A DNA stretch of 53,815 nt from Beijerinckiaceae bacterium (GTDB lineage Bacteria > Pseudomonadota > Alphaproteobacteria > Rhizobiales > Beijerinckiaceae). Below are positions 39,755 to 47,375 of the stretch, piece after piece (the stretch's first letter is position 1; each line of letters begins with the position of its first letter). Below the pieces are notes generated by a model, which saw only the letters and a list, made by a program, of their open reading frames with translations, did not search any database and was not told the DNA's origin. The DNA is taken from assembly GCA_019745195.1 (NCBI GenBank), contig JAIETL010000069.1, positions 1 through 53,815 of the forward strand. Direction: 5' to 3'. A program made the translations under genes and the position numbers.

Positions 39755-42489
39755 GCGCGCCGGCGACGCCCGCGCGGCCGCGCGGGCCGCTGGCGCGGAA
39801 ATATGCGATCTTCGTCGCCTCGGCGCTCGCGCTGGCGCTCGGTCTGAACGGGCTGATCGGCACCTTCTTCGCGTTTTCCGATCAGCGCGCCCTCGTGGTG
39901 CGCGTTCAGCAGGAACAGGCCCAGTCGGCGGCCGAGCGAATCGGCGGCTTCATCGGCGACATCGTCCGGCAGCTCGACTGGGCGTCCGCCTCCAGCGAGA
40001 GCGGCTCGCCCGGGGAGGAGGCGCGGCTCGACGGGCTGCGCCTGCTGCGGCAGATATCGTCCATCATCGAGCTGAGACAGCTGGACCGGGACGGGCGCGA
40101 GGTCATCGCGCTCTCGCGCTCGGAGCGCGACAGCGTGGGCTCGGGTCGCGACTGGTCCGGCGACGCCCTCTTCAGAGACGCCCGGCGGGACGGAGTCGCC
40201 TATGGCGGGATCGAGTTCAGACGCGGCTCCGAGCCCTATATGCGGCTCGCCAGGCGCTCCGCCAGCGGCGGCGTCGCGCTCGCCACGGTCAACCTGACCT
40301 TCATCCGCGAGCTGGTGACGCGGCTCAGGGTCGGTGAGGCGGGGCGGGCCTATGCCGTGGAGCGCTCCGGCCGGCTGATTGCCCATCCCGATCTGCGCTT
40401 CGTCCTGCGCAACACCGACCTTTCGCCGCTGCTGCGGGCCCAGCTGCAGCAGGCCCAGGCCGGCGGCGCTGCGCAGGCCGGCGCGCCGGGCGCCGGCCTC
40501 TCCACCGTCGACATGGAGGGCCGCCCGGTCCTGTCGGTGCTGGCCGCGGTGCCCGATCTCGACTGGTTTGTCGTCGTCGATCTGCCCCAGAGCGAGGCGC
40601 TGGCGCCGATCCGCGCCTCGATCCTGCGTTCGCTCGCCGTCCTGGTCGCGGCGATGCTGCTGGCGGTGATCGGCGCCGTCCTGCTCAGCCGGCGGCTCGT
40701 CGCGCCGATCCGCGCGCTGAGCGAAGGCGCGGCGCGGATCGGCGAAGGCCGGCTCGACGAGGCCATCGCGATCGACACCGGCGACGAGCTGGAGGAGCTC
40801 GGCCGGCAGTTCAACCTGATGGCGCAGCGCCTGCAGGAGAGCCGCGCCGCGCTGGAGGACAAGGTCGCGCAGCGAACCGCGGCGCTGGCGCTGGCGCTGG
40901 ACCAGGCCTCGGCCGGCCAGCGCGCCGCCGAGCAGGCGCGCATGGTCGCCGAAGAGGCGACCAGGGCGAAATCGCGTTTCCTCGCAGTCGTCGGGCACGA
41001 TATCCGCACGCCGTTGTCGGGCGTGCTCGGCGTGCTGGAAATCCTCGACCGCAAACGCATGAGCCAGCGCGAGCGCCGCCTGGTCGAGATGGCGGCGGTG
41101 TCCGGCGAGACGCTGATCAATCTCGCCAACGCCATCCTCGACCTGTCGCGGCTGGAGGCCGGCACCGAGGCGCTGGACCTGCGCGACTACGAGCCCGGCC
41201 CGCTGCTCGCGGCCGCCGCCGCCTTGCTGCGCCCGTCCGCCGAGCGCAAGGGCCTCGACCTTAAGCTGGACCTGGATCGCGTCGCGAAAGCGCGGCTCCA
41301 TGGCGATCCCGCCAGGATCAACCGGGTCGTGCTCAATCTTCTGAGCAATGCCGTGGCCTTCACCGATTCGGGCGAGATCACGCTGCGCGCCGAACTTGCG
41401 CCGCCGGGACCGGAGGAGCAGCCGAGCCTTGTCATCACCGTGCGCGACACCGGCATCGGCATCGAGCCCACCATGCAGGGCCGCATCTTCCAGGATTTCG
41501 TCCAGGTCGATCCGGAAACCGGCCGGCGGTCCGGCGGCGTCGGGCTCGGGCTCGCGATCTGCAGCAAGCTCGTGGCGCTGATGGGCGGAACCCTGTCGCT
41601 GGAGAGCGCGCCGGGCGAGGGCAGCGCCTTCACGGTGCGGCTGCCGGCCCCGCCCGCGCGCGCTTCGGCCTCGGCAGAGACCGGCAAGGCGATCGACGAG
41701 CCCCTGATCGTGCTGGTCGTGGACGACGAGGCGGTGACGCGCGAGGTCGCGCGCATCATGATCGGCAAGGCCGGCCACCGCGCGCTGACGGCGGCCTCGG
41801 GCGAGGCGGCGCTGGCTGTGCTGGCGCGTCAGCGCGTCGATGTGGTGCTGCTCGACATGCACATGACCGGGATTGACGGCATCGAGACAGCCCAGGCGAT
41901 CCGCGCCATGACCGCAATCGCGCAGCCCGAGATCGTGGCGCTGACCGCGGACGTCTCGCCCGAAACGATGCGCCGTCTGCGCCAGGCGGGTCTGGGGACG
42001 ATCCTGTCCAAGCCCGCGACCTCGGCTTCGCTGCTGCAGGCGCTCGGACGCGGCCGCAAGCGCAGGGGCCGGGTTCCCGGCGTGACGCTCAGGACCGACA
42101 GCGCGGTCGATCGCGGCTTTCTCGACCAGCAGGAGCGCCTGATCGGCGGCTCTCGGCTGGGCGAGCTGTTCGTATTGTTCGCGACGGTGTCGGAAGCGCA
42201 GATCGCCTCGCTGAACGAGGCCCTGGGCGCCGCCGACCGCAAGGCCGTTGAGCGCGCCGCCCATCAGTTCGCCAGCTCGGCCTCCGCGCTGGGACTGGGG
42301 CAGGCGGTGACGCAGGCCGCGGCGATCGAGGCCTCAGCCGCCGGCGCATCGTTCGCCGAGTTGTCGGAGGCGGTGGCGCGTCTGGCGCAGGCGCGCACTG
42401 ACGCGCTGGAGAGCCTGCGGGCCGGGCAGCCGGCGGCCGCCGCGCGGCCGGCTCAGGCGTTGCGCTCGGCGAAGATGCCGAGCTTGTAG
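39751..42489 (+). CDS. hybrid sensor histidine kinase with receiver and Hpt domains (TorS-like)
   Basis: A 912-residue membrane kinase. Order: TM1 (about 17-41), periplasmic sensor domain (about 45-285), TM2 (about 290-312), HAMP, a coiled coil, HisKA with His416 in VVGHDIRTPLSG, HATPase with NLLSNAVAF (N box), DTGIGI and GVGLGLAI, a receiver with Asp702 in LLDMHMTG and Lys754 in LSKPATS, and a C-terminal Hpt with His838 in AAHQFASSASAL. This is the ArcB/TorS phosphorelay layout. It starts at GTG overlapping the binding-protein stop. It shares 37 bases at its 3' end with the convergent response regulator. Confidence 0.93.
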   Translation: MSAPATPARPRGPLARKYAIFVASALALALGLNGLIGTFFAFSDQRALVVRVQQEQAQSAAERIGGFIGDIVRQLDWASASSESGSPGEEARLDGLRLLRQISSIIELRQLDRDGREVIALSRSERDSVGSGRDWSGDALFRDARRDGVAYGGIEFRRGSEPYMRLARRSASGGVALATVNLTFIRELVTRLRVGEAGRAYAVERSGRLIAHPDLRFVLRNTDLSPLLRAQLQQAQAGGAAQAGAPGAGLSTVDMEGRPVLSVLAAVPDLDWFVVVDLPQSEALAPIRASILRSLAVLVAAMLLAVIGAVLLSRRLVAPIRALSEGAARIGEGRLDEAIAIDTGDELEELGRQFNLMAQRLQESRAALEDKVAQRTAALALALDQASAGQRAAEQARMVAEEATRAKSRFLAVVGHDIRTPLSGVLGVLEILDRKRMSQRERRLVEMAAVSGETLINLANAILDLSRLEAGTEALDLRDYEPGPLLAAAAALLRPSAERKGLDLKLDLDRVAKARLHGDPARINRVVLNLLSNAVAFTDSGEITLRAELAPPGPEEQPSLVITVRDTGIGIEPTMQGRIFQDFVQVDPETGRRSGGVGLGLAICSKLVALMGGTLSLESAPGEGSAFTVRLPAPPARASASAETGKAIDEPLIVLVVDDEAVTREVARIMIGKAGHRALTAASGEAALAVLARQRVDVVLLDMHMTGIDGIETAQAIRAMTAIAQPEIVALTADVSPETMRRLRQAGLGTILSKPATSASLLQALGRGRKRRGRVPGVTLRTDSAVDRGFLDQQERLIGGSRLGELFVLFATVSEAQIASLNEALGAADRKAVERAAHQFASSASALGLGQAVTQAAAIEASAAGASFAELSEAVARLAQARTDALESLRAGQPAAAARPAQALRSAKMPSL

Positions 42490-43190
42490 CCGATGCCGCT
42501 GACGGTCGCGATCACGCCGGGTTCGCCGGCCCCGGTCAGCTTGCGCCGCAGTCGGGCGACCAGCGCATCGACGGTGCGGGCGTCGACCTCGCCATGGCGG
42601 TTGCTGACGACCTCGATCAGATAATCGCGGCTCAGCGGCCGGCCATTGCTGTCGACGAGCGCCGCCAGCAGATCGAACTCGCCGCGCGTCAGCCGGATCG
42701 GATCGCCGTTGACGGTGGCGAGTTCGCGTCTGAGCAGGTCGATCATGAACGGGCCGAAGGTGATCGTGGTCGAGCGTCGCGCCGTCTCGCGCTCGATCTT
42801 GCGCCGGCGCAGCAGCGAGCGCGCCCGCGCCAGCAGGTCGCGCAGGTTGACCGGCTTGGAGACATAATGGTCGCCCGCCAGTTCGAGCCCGACGATGCGG
42901 TCGATGTCGGTATCGCGCCGCGTCACGAAGATGATGCCAGCGTCCGAAACGCCCTGCAGTTCCTTGGCGAAGTCGAAGCCGTCGCCATCGGGCAGCACGA
43001 CGTCGAGGAAGACCAGCTCGGGCTTGACCCGCCTGACCGCCCGGCGCGCGCCTGCGACGCTGTCAGCCTCCTCGACGCGAAAGCCCTGATCGCTGAAATA
43101 GCCTGAGATCATGGCACGCGTGACGGGATCGTCCTCGACGACGAGAAGTCGCTCGCGATTGGCTGCCGCCGTCTCGTTCATCGCTTGCAT
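42453..43190 (-). CDS. OmpR/PhoB-family response regulator (TorR-like)
   Basis: A 245-residue response regulator. The receiver holds acidic residues in VVEDDP, phospho-acceptor Asp63 in FLDVVLPDGDG, and Lys in VSKPVN. The C-terminal winged helix (LTRGEFDLLAALVDSNG, DARTVDALVARLRRKL) binds DNA. It is tail-to-tail with the kinase and overlaps it by 37 bases, an arrangement that couples their expression as antisense transcripts. The start is 43190 or ATG 43181; neither has a good ribosome-binding site. The start lies in a direct repeat GTCATGCAAG. Confidence 0.93.
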   Translation of the reverse strand: MQAMNETAAANRERLLVVEDDPVTRAMISGYFSDQGFRVEEADSVAGARRAVRRVKPELVFLDVVLPDGDGFDFAKELQGVSDAGIIFVTRRDTDIDRIVGLELAGDHYVSKPVNLRDLLARARSLLRRRKIERETARRSTTITFGPFMIDLLRRELATVNGDPIRLTRGEFDLLAALVDSNGRPLSRDYLIEVVSNRHGEVDARTVDALVARLRRKLTGAGEPGVIATVSGIGYKLGIFAERNA

Positions 43191-43600
43191 GACGTGTCTT
43201 GCATGACCTTGGCCTGCATCGCCTGGCTCGCCTGAGCCGGCGCGGAACGGGGATCGTGACGGCCGGAACGCGTTGCAGCCGGCAAAAGCCCGCCATCGGG
43301 GCGCGCCGCAGGATCAGACGGAGAGCCGGTCATTGCAAGCGGTCGCCCGGCGGTTTGTAGATGGTTGTTCACGGAAAGAGGGCATCACGGACAGCCCCCG
43401 CCCGGTTTCGGTCGGTCGCAGGCATTCGTTAAGCATGGCGGGCGAAGGGAAAACCCCGTCGGGCCGCCATCCACCCGGATTTAGCAATTTCCGCAGTAAG
43501 ACAACCGCGCCGGAGCGCCGATGCAGGTCGATCGCGTCTCGTCTCGACGTCGAAGCGGCCGGCTGAGGCAGGAAAAACTGGGGACGGGAAGAGTTCTGCG
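43191..43600. other. divergent intergenic region between the response regulator and UbiA
   Basis: About 410 bases with no gene. At its left edge CTTGCATGAC occurs twice, 14 bases apart start to start (43184-43193 and 43198-43207), at the response-regulator start; this could be a direct-repeat operator. The rest is GC-rich with no clear hairpin or promoter boxes. It must hold promoters for both flanking genes. Confidence 0.5.
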
Positions 43601-44491
43601 ATGTCACCGACCGCGATGATCAGGGCGATGCGACCTCATCACTGGCTCAAGAACGGGCTGGTCTTCGTGCCGATCCTGCTCAACCATGATGTCTTCGATG
43701 TGGCCGCGATCGGCCATGGGCTCATTGCCTTCGTCGCTTTCAGCCTGATCGCCTCGTCGATCTACCTGCTCAACGACATCGTCGATGTCGAGGCCGACCG
43801 GCGTCACCCGACCAAGTGCAAGCGTCCGCTCGCAGCCGGCGAGATCACGGAGCGCCAGGCCTACATGGCGGTTCCGGCGCTGCTGGTGGCGGCCTTCAGC
43901 CTCTCGGCCCTGCTGCCGAAGCCGCAGCTCTTCCTGCTGGCGCTCGGCGCCTATCTCGCTCTGGCGCTGCTCTATCTGTTCTATCTCAAGCGCAAGCTGC
44001 TGGTCGATGTGCTGGGCCTCGCCGCGCTGCACACGCTGCGCATCCTTGCGGGCAACGCGGCCGCCGCGATCACGCTCTCCTCCTGGCTGCTCGCCTTCTC
44101 GATGTTCCTGTTCCTGTCGCTGGCGCTGGTGAAGCGCTATGCGGAGTTGCGCATCACGCAGGACCAGTCGGGCCTGAAGAAGGCCGGGCGCGGCTACCAT
44201 GCCGAGGATATCGAGGCGCTTTCGCAGCTCAGCATGGCGTCTGGCTGCACCTGCGCGCTGATCATGGCGCTCTATGTCGACTCGGCCGCCGTCAAGGAGC
44301 TTTACCGCCATCCCGAGGTGATCTGGCTGATCTGCCCGATCATCCTCTACCAGATGGCGCGCGTCTGGTTCCTGGCGCGGCGCGGCCAGATGCCGGACGA
44401 CCCGCTGGTCTTCATGATCCGTGACTGGCGCAGCCAGCTCATGGGCGTGCTGGTCGTGGCGATCATGGTCGTGGCGACGGTCCTGCCGTGA
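43601..44491 (+). CDS. UbiA-family prenyltransferase, decaprenyl-phosphate phosphoribosyltransferase-like
   Basis: A 296-residue membrane protein with about eight helices. The prenyl-pyrophosphate/Mg motif is NDIVDVEADRRHP at 58-70, and RPHHWLKNGLVFVP near the start is typical of DPPR synthase (Rv3806c-like) rather than quinone prenyltransferases. It would attach phosphoribosyl to polyprenyl phosphate, the first step toward lipid-linked arabinose. It overlaps the DprE1-like gene by GTGA, which supports that pathway. Confidence 0.87.
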   Translation: MSPTAMIRAMRPHHWLKNGLVFVPILLNHDVFDVAAIGHGLIAFVAFSLIASSIYLLNDIVDVEADRRHPTKCKRPLAAGEITERQAYMAVPALLVAAFSLSALLPKPQLFLLALGAYLALALLYLFYLKRKLLVDVLGLAALHTLRILAGNAAAAITLSSWLLAFSMFLFLSLALVKRYAELRITQDQSGLKKAGRGYHAEDIEALSQLSMASGCTCALIMALYVDSAAVKELYRHPEVIWLICPIILYQMARVWFLARRGQMPDDPLVFMIRDWRSQLMGVLVVAIMVVATVLP

Positions 44492-45801
44492 GCGCAACCG
44501 CCGCCGATTGCCGCTCCTGGGGCGGGCTCGTCGCCCGGGACACGAGCCTCGTCGCGCCGCAGGACTGGTGCGCCGGGCCCGAAGGCCACCCCGCACCGGT
44601 GCTGGCCTATGGCAACGGCCGCTTCTATGGCGATTCCTGCCTCAACGACGGCGGCGCGCTGATCCTCGGGCGCAAGCTCGACCGGGTGCTGACCTTCGAC
44701 CGCGACAGCGGCCTCGTGACCTGCGAGGCCGGCGTCCTGCTCGACGATCTGCTGAGGCTCGTCGTGCCGGCCGGCTGGTTTCCGCCGGTCACGCCGGGCA
44801 CCAGCTTCGTCACCATCGCGGGCGCGCTCGCCAACGACGTCCACGGCAAGAACCATCATCGCGCCGGCGGCTTCGGCCGCCATGTCCGCGCCTTCGAACT
44901 CGTGCGCTCGGACGCAACCCGCCTGACCTGCGCGCCCGATCTCAACCCTGAGCTTTACGCGGCCACGATCGGCGGTTTCGGGCTGACCGGGCTGATCACG
45001 CAGGTGACGCTGCAGCTCATGAAGATCGACTCCGCCGAGATGATGCAGGAGGTGCTGCATTTCGACGGGCTCGACCGCTTTTTCGCGATCGCGGCGGAAT
45101 CGGACGCCACGCATGACTACACCGTCGCCTGGATCGACTCGCTGGCCGGCGGGGCGGATTTCGGCCGCGGCGTCTTCTTCCGCGCCAACCACGCCCCGGC
45201 CTCGGGCGGCGAGCCGTCGCAGCCAAGCCGCACCCTGCCCTTCCCGCTCACGCCGCCCGTGCCGCTGATCAACGGGCTGACCTTGCGCGCCTTCAACTGG
45301 CTCTATCGCAACGCGCAGCCCCGCGACCCCGCGCCGCGCCGCATCGCCTACCGCCCGTTCTTCTATCCGCTCGACCGGGTCCGCGACTGGAACCGCGCCT
45401 ACGGCCCGAAAGGCCTGCGCCAGTTCCAGTGCGCGATCCCGATGGGCGCGGCGCGCGCTGCGGTCGAAGAGATGCTGCGGCTGACGCTGGCTTCGGGCGA
45501 GGCTTCGTTCCTGACCGTGCTGAAGCTGTTCGGCGATGTCCCCTCGCCCGGCCTGATGTCCTTTCCGATCCCCGGCGCGACGCTGACGCTCGACTTCCCC
45601 AATCGCGGCGCGCGCACGGAGAGGCTGCTGGCGCAACTCGACCGGGTGACGCTATCCGCCGGCGGACGGGTCAATCCCTACAAAGACGCCCGGATGTCGC
45701 CTTCGACCTTCGAGGCCTCCTTTCCGCACTGGCGCGACTTCGCCCGCCACATCGACCCCGGCTTCTCGTCGAGTTTCTGGCGCAGGGTGACGGCGGGGTA
45801 G
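44488..45801 (+). CDS. DprE1-like decaprenylphosphoryl-ribose 2'-oxidase
   Basis: A 437-residue FAD enzyme of the VAO/PCMH family. The mycobacterial DprE1 motifs are present: YGNGRFYGDSCLN, PGTSFVTIAGALANDVHGKN (in the FAD domain, with NDVHGKNHHRAGG at 116-128) and TIGGFGLTGLITQVTL. The C-terminal substrate domain includes FLTVLKLFGD and DFPNRG. It oxidises polyprenylphosphoryl-ribose at C2. The partner reductase DprE2 is not next to it; repeats follow instead. It starts at GTG overlapping UbiA. Confidence 0.92.
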   Translation: MSATAADCRSWGGLVARDTSLVAPQDWCAGPEGHPAPVLAYGNGRFYGDSCLNDGGALILGRKLDRVLTFDRDSGLVTCEAGVLLDDLLRLVVPAGWFPPVTPGTSFVTIAGALANDVHGKNHHRAGGFGRHVRAFELVRSDATRLTCAPDLNPELYAATIGGFGLTGLITQVTLQLMKIDSAEMMQEVLHFDGLDRFFAIAAESDATHDYTVAWIDSLAGGADFGRGVFFRANHAPASGGEPSQPSRTLPFPLTPPVPLINGLTLRAFNWLYRNAQPRDPAPRRIAYRPFFYPLDRVRDWNRAYGPKGLRQFQCAIPMGAARAAVEEMLRLTLASGEASFLTVLKLFGDVPSPGLMSFPIPGATLTLDFPNRGARTERLLAQLDRVTLSAGGRVNPYKDARMSPSTFEASFPHWRDFARHIDPGFSSSFWRRVTAG

Positions 45802-45834
45802 AGGCTCTCATAAGAGGGCTTCGATGTGACCTTT

Positions 45835-45912
45835 CCGTCTTTGCGAGCGCAGCGAAGCCATCCAGCGTTTCGCGCCGACCTCTGGGTTGCTTCGCTGCGC
45901 TCGCAAAGACGG
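45835..45912. repeat. palindromic repeat (family A, copy 2)
   Basis: A 78-base element with perfect 24-base outer arms: it starts CCGTCTTTGCGAGCGCAGCG and ends CGCTGCGCTCGCAAAGACGG. The unit AGCGAAGC-ATCCAG is shared with 18140-18224. It lies 34 bases after the DprE1 stop and could also act as a transcription stop or mRNA stabiliser. Confidence 0.9.
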
Positions 45913-45953
45913 CGAGAGCCTCGATCGGTCAGTTTCGAGGGCAGCTCGTCACA

Positions 45954-46046
45954 GTCATGCTCGCACTTGCGGCGGACATCCATGTCTTGATCGTAGCGCG
46001 CGACGAGCGAAGACGTGGATGGTCGGGACAAGCCCGGGCATGACGG
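45954..46046. repeat. dispersed repeat (family B, copy 2)
   Basis: Starts GTCATGCTCGCACTTGC and ends CCCGGGCATGACGG, with internal CATCCATGTCTTG and AAGACGTGGATGGTCGG. It matches the copy at 21181-21274 over its length. Confidence 0.8.
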
Positions 46047-46171
46047 AGATGGGCTGGTCGATCGCGTCGAAAATAATCCGCAGCCTCTTTGAACCTCCCG
46101 CCGGCCCGCTGCGACCAATGCTCAAGGAGAGCGAATAGTTCGCTCCCGAACGGACCCCAGGAGCCACGACC

Positions 46172-46459
46172 ATGACCGCCTCGTTCCGCAAGATCGCCCT
46201 GTCCACCCTTGCCGCCCTCACCCTCGCCACCACGCTGGCCGCCACCGCCGCCGAAGCCCGCCCGCGCCATCGCGGCATGCACTGGGGCGTCGGCGCCGGC
46301 ATCGCCGCGCTCGCGGTCGGCGGGCTGATCGCGGCCGGCTCCCACGCCTACGCCGCCCCGGTCTATGGCTACGAACCCGAGCGCCGCTGCGACCTGGTCG
46401 AGCGCGTCAACCGCTTCGGCGAGGTCGTCGGCTACCGTCGGGTCTGCTCGCTCTACTGA
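46172..46459 (+). CDS. small exported protein, 95 aa
   Basis: Signal peptide (KIALSTLAALTLATTLAATAAEA), then a His/Arg-rich stretch (RPRHRGMHWG), a hydrophobic glycine-rich segment (GVGAGIAALAVGGLIAAG) and a C-terminal region with two Cys (ERRCDLVERVNRFGEVVGYRRVCSLY, in parts) that may form a disulfide. AGGAG precedes the ATG. Similar small proteins with YRRVC-like ends are common in Hyphomicrobiales; function unknown. Confidence 0.75.
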   Translation: MTASFRKIALSTLAALTLATTLAATAAEARPRHRGMHWGVGAGIAALAVGGLIAAGSHAYAAPVYGYEPERRCDLVERVNRFGEVVGYRRVCSLY

Positions 46460-46496
46460 GCGGCTTCTCGCCAACCAGAACCTGGTTCGTTCCGAT

Positions 46497-46526
46497 CCGG
46501 CTCCCCGCGCGCGAATGGGGGGCCGG
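46497..46526. terminator. GC hairpin between convergent genes
   Basis: CCGG-CTCCCC and GGGGGG-CCGG form an imperfect stem between the convergent exported-protein and GNAT genes. No T-tract on either side, so terminator function is only possible. Confidence 0.35.
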
Positions 46527-46535
46527 ACGGCGTTG

Positions 46536-47039
46536 TCAGGCTGAGCCGCCGGCAAGTCTGTGCGCCGTGCTGACCGGCAGATAAAAGCGGCCGCTGGGCA
46601 CCGAGATAAAGTGGTGTCGCCGATAGAATTCAGCCGCATCGTCGTCGATCGCATCGGCCACGATGGCGTGAGCAGCGATCGGAGACGAGGCGACGCGGTG
46701 GAGCGCATCGCCGAGCAGCATCGAACCGATGCGCTGGCCGCGAAAACTCAGGTCGCGTCCAAGCCAGCCGATCAGGGCAGCCGGGACCGTGGGATAGCGC
46801 GGCAGCCGGGCTGTCAGAGCCTCCGGCACAGCAGCGAGATCGACGCCGCTGGCTGCGAGCGTGTAAAAGCCCGCGATTGCCTTCGTCTCCTGTTCGATTA
46901 GCAGATAACAGGTGGCGTAGCGTCGCCTGACGTCCTGCGAGACGGCTTGCCGAAAATAACCGTCGATACGGTCATTGCCGCTCGCGAAGGCCCGCCTGTC
47001 ATGGCCGGCCAGAATTTCGGAAGCGAAGCGCGCCGTCAC
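46536..47039 (-). CDS. GNAT-family acetyltransferase toxin (TacT-like)
   Basis: About 167 residues. The toxin-type GNAT pattern is clear: HDRRAFASGNDRIDGYFRQ at the start, AGFYTLAASGVDL, and the acetyl-CoA loop LSFRGQRIGSMLLGDALHRV (RGQRIG corresponds to the Q/R-x-x-G-x-G/A site), then FYRRHHFISV. Known relatives acetylate aminoacyl-tRNA and block translation. It follows a DUF1778 antitoxin. The GTG at 47039 overlaps the antitoxin stop (GTGA); a GTG at 47063 is an alternative and neither has a strong ribosome-binding site. Confidence 0.88.
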   Translation of the reverse strand: MTARFASEILAGHDRRAFASGNDRIDGYFRQAVSQDVRRRYATCYLLIEQETKAIAGFYTLAASGVDLAAVPEALTARLPRYPTVPAALIGWLGRDLSFRGQRIGSMLLGDALHRVASSPIAAHAIVADAIDDDAAEFYRRHHFISVPSGRFYLPVSTAHRLAGGSA

Positions 47040-47314
47040 CGGACTTCGACGTTGCGCCTCCACAGGGCGGCTGCCTCGATGAGCGCGGGACTCGGCGGCG
47101 GCGGGTCTATCAGCGCCTTGGCGAAGGCGATCTGGTCCTCGACGGACAGCTTGATGATATGCGCATCCTCGATGGCGCGCTGGGCCGCCTCACGCGCCGC
47201 GCTGACCACGAAATCGCTCAAAGTTCGCCCCTGAAGCTCCGCCGCATGCTTGAGCATGGCGTGAAGTTCGGCGGGCAAACGCGCTTCCAGCCGCGCAATC
47301 GTGTCAGTCTTCAT
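47036..47314 (-). CDS. DUF1778 antitoxin
   Basis: A 92-residue protein with an N-terminal ribbon-helix-helix (TDTIARLEARLPAELHAMLK) and family phrase LQGRTLSDFVVSAAREAAQ, then a disordered toxin-binding tail ending in DPPPPSPALIEAA. It neutralises the GNAT toxin and represses the operon. GAGGTG precedes ATG 47314. A perfect palindrome lies 16 bases upstream. Confidence 0.9.
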   Translation of the reverse strand: MKTDTIARLEARLPAELHAMLKHAAELQGRTLSDFVVSAAREAAQRAIEDAHIIKLSVEDQIAFAKALIDPPPPSPALIEAAALWRRNVEVR

Positions 47315-47330
47315 GGCGATCACCTCGCCC

Positions 47331-47359
47331 GATCCATACGGCAAATTGCCGTATGGATC
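47331..47359. promoter_or_regulatory. palindromic operator of the toxin-antitoxin operon
   Basis: A perfect inverted repeat: GATCCATACGGCAA, one central A, TTGCCGTATGGATC (14-base arms). It sits 16 bases upstream of the antitoxin start, where a ribbon-helix-helix repressor would bind. Its lower GC content stands out locally. Binding is inferred. Confidence 0.75.
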
Positions 47360-47375
47360 AAGTTTGGCGATGCAT

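Larger units (their letters stand above)
45802..46171. other. repeat-filled intergenic region
   Basis: A 370-base gap downstream of DprE1. It holds a family A palindrome (45835-45912) and a family B element (45954-46046), described separately, then a short stretch leading to the small exported protein at 46172. No gene is supported. Confidence 0.7.

Noticed and set aside
39598..42264. 888-codon open frame on the minus strand
   Set aside because: It is the antisense of the hybrid kinase in GC-rich DNA; its translation is Arg/Gln/Asp-rich low-complexity without domains, while the plus strand has a full kinase.
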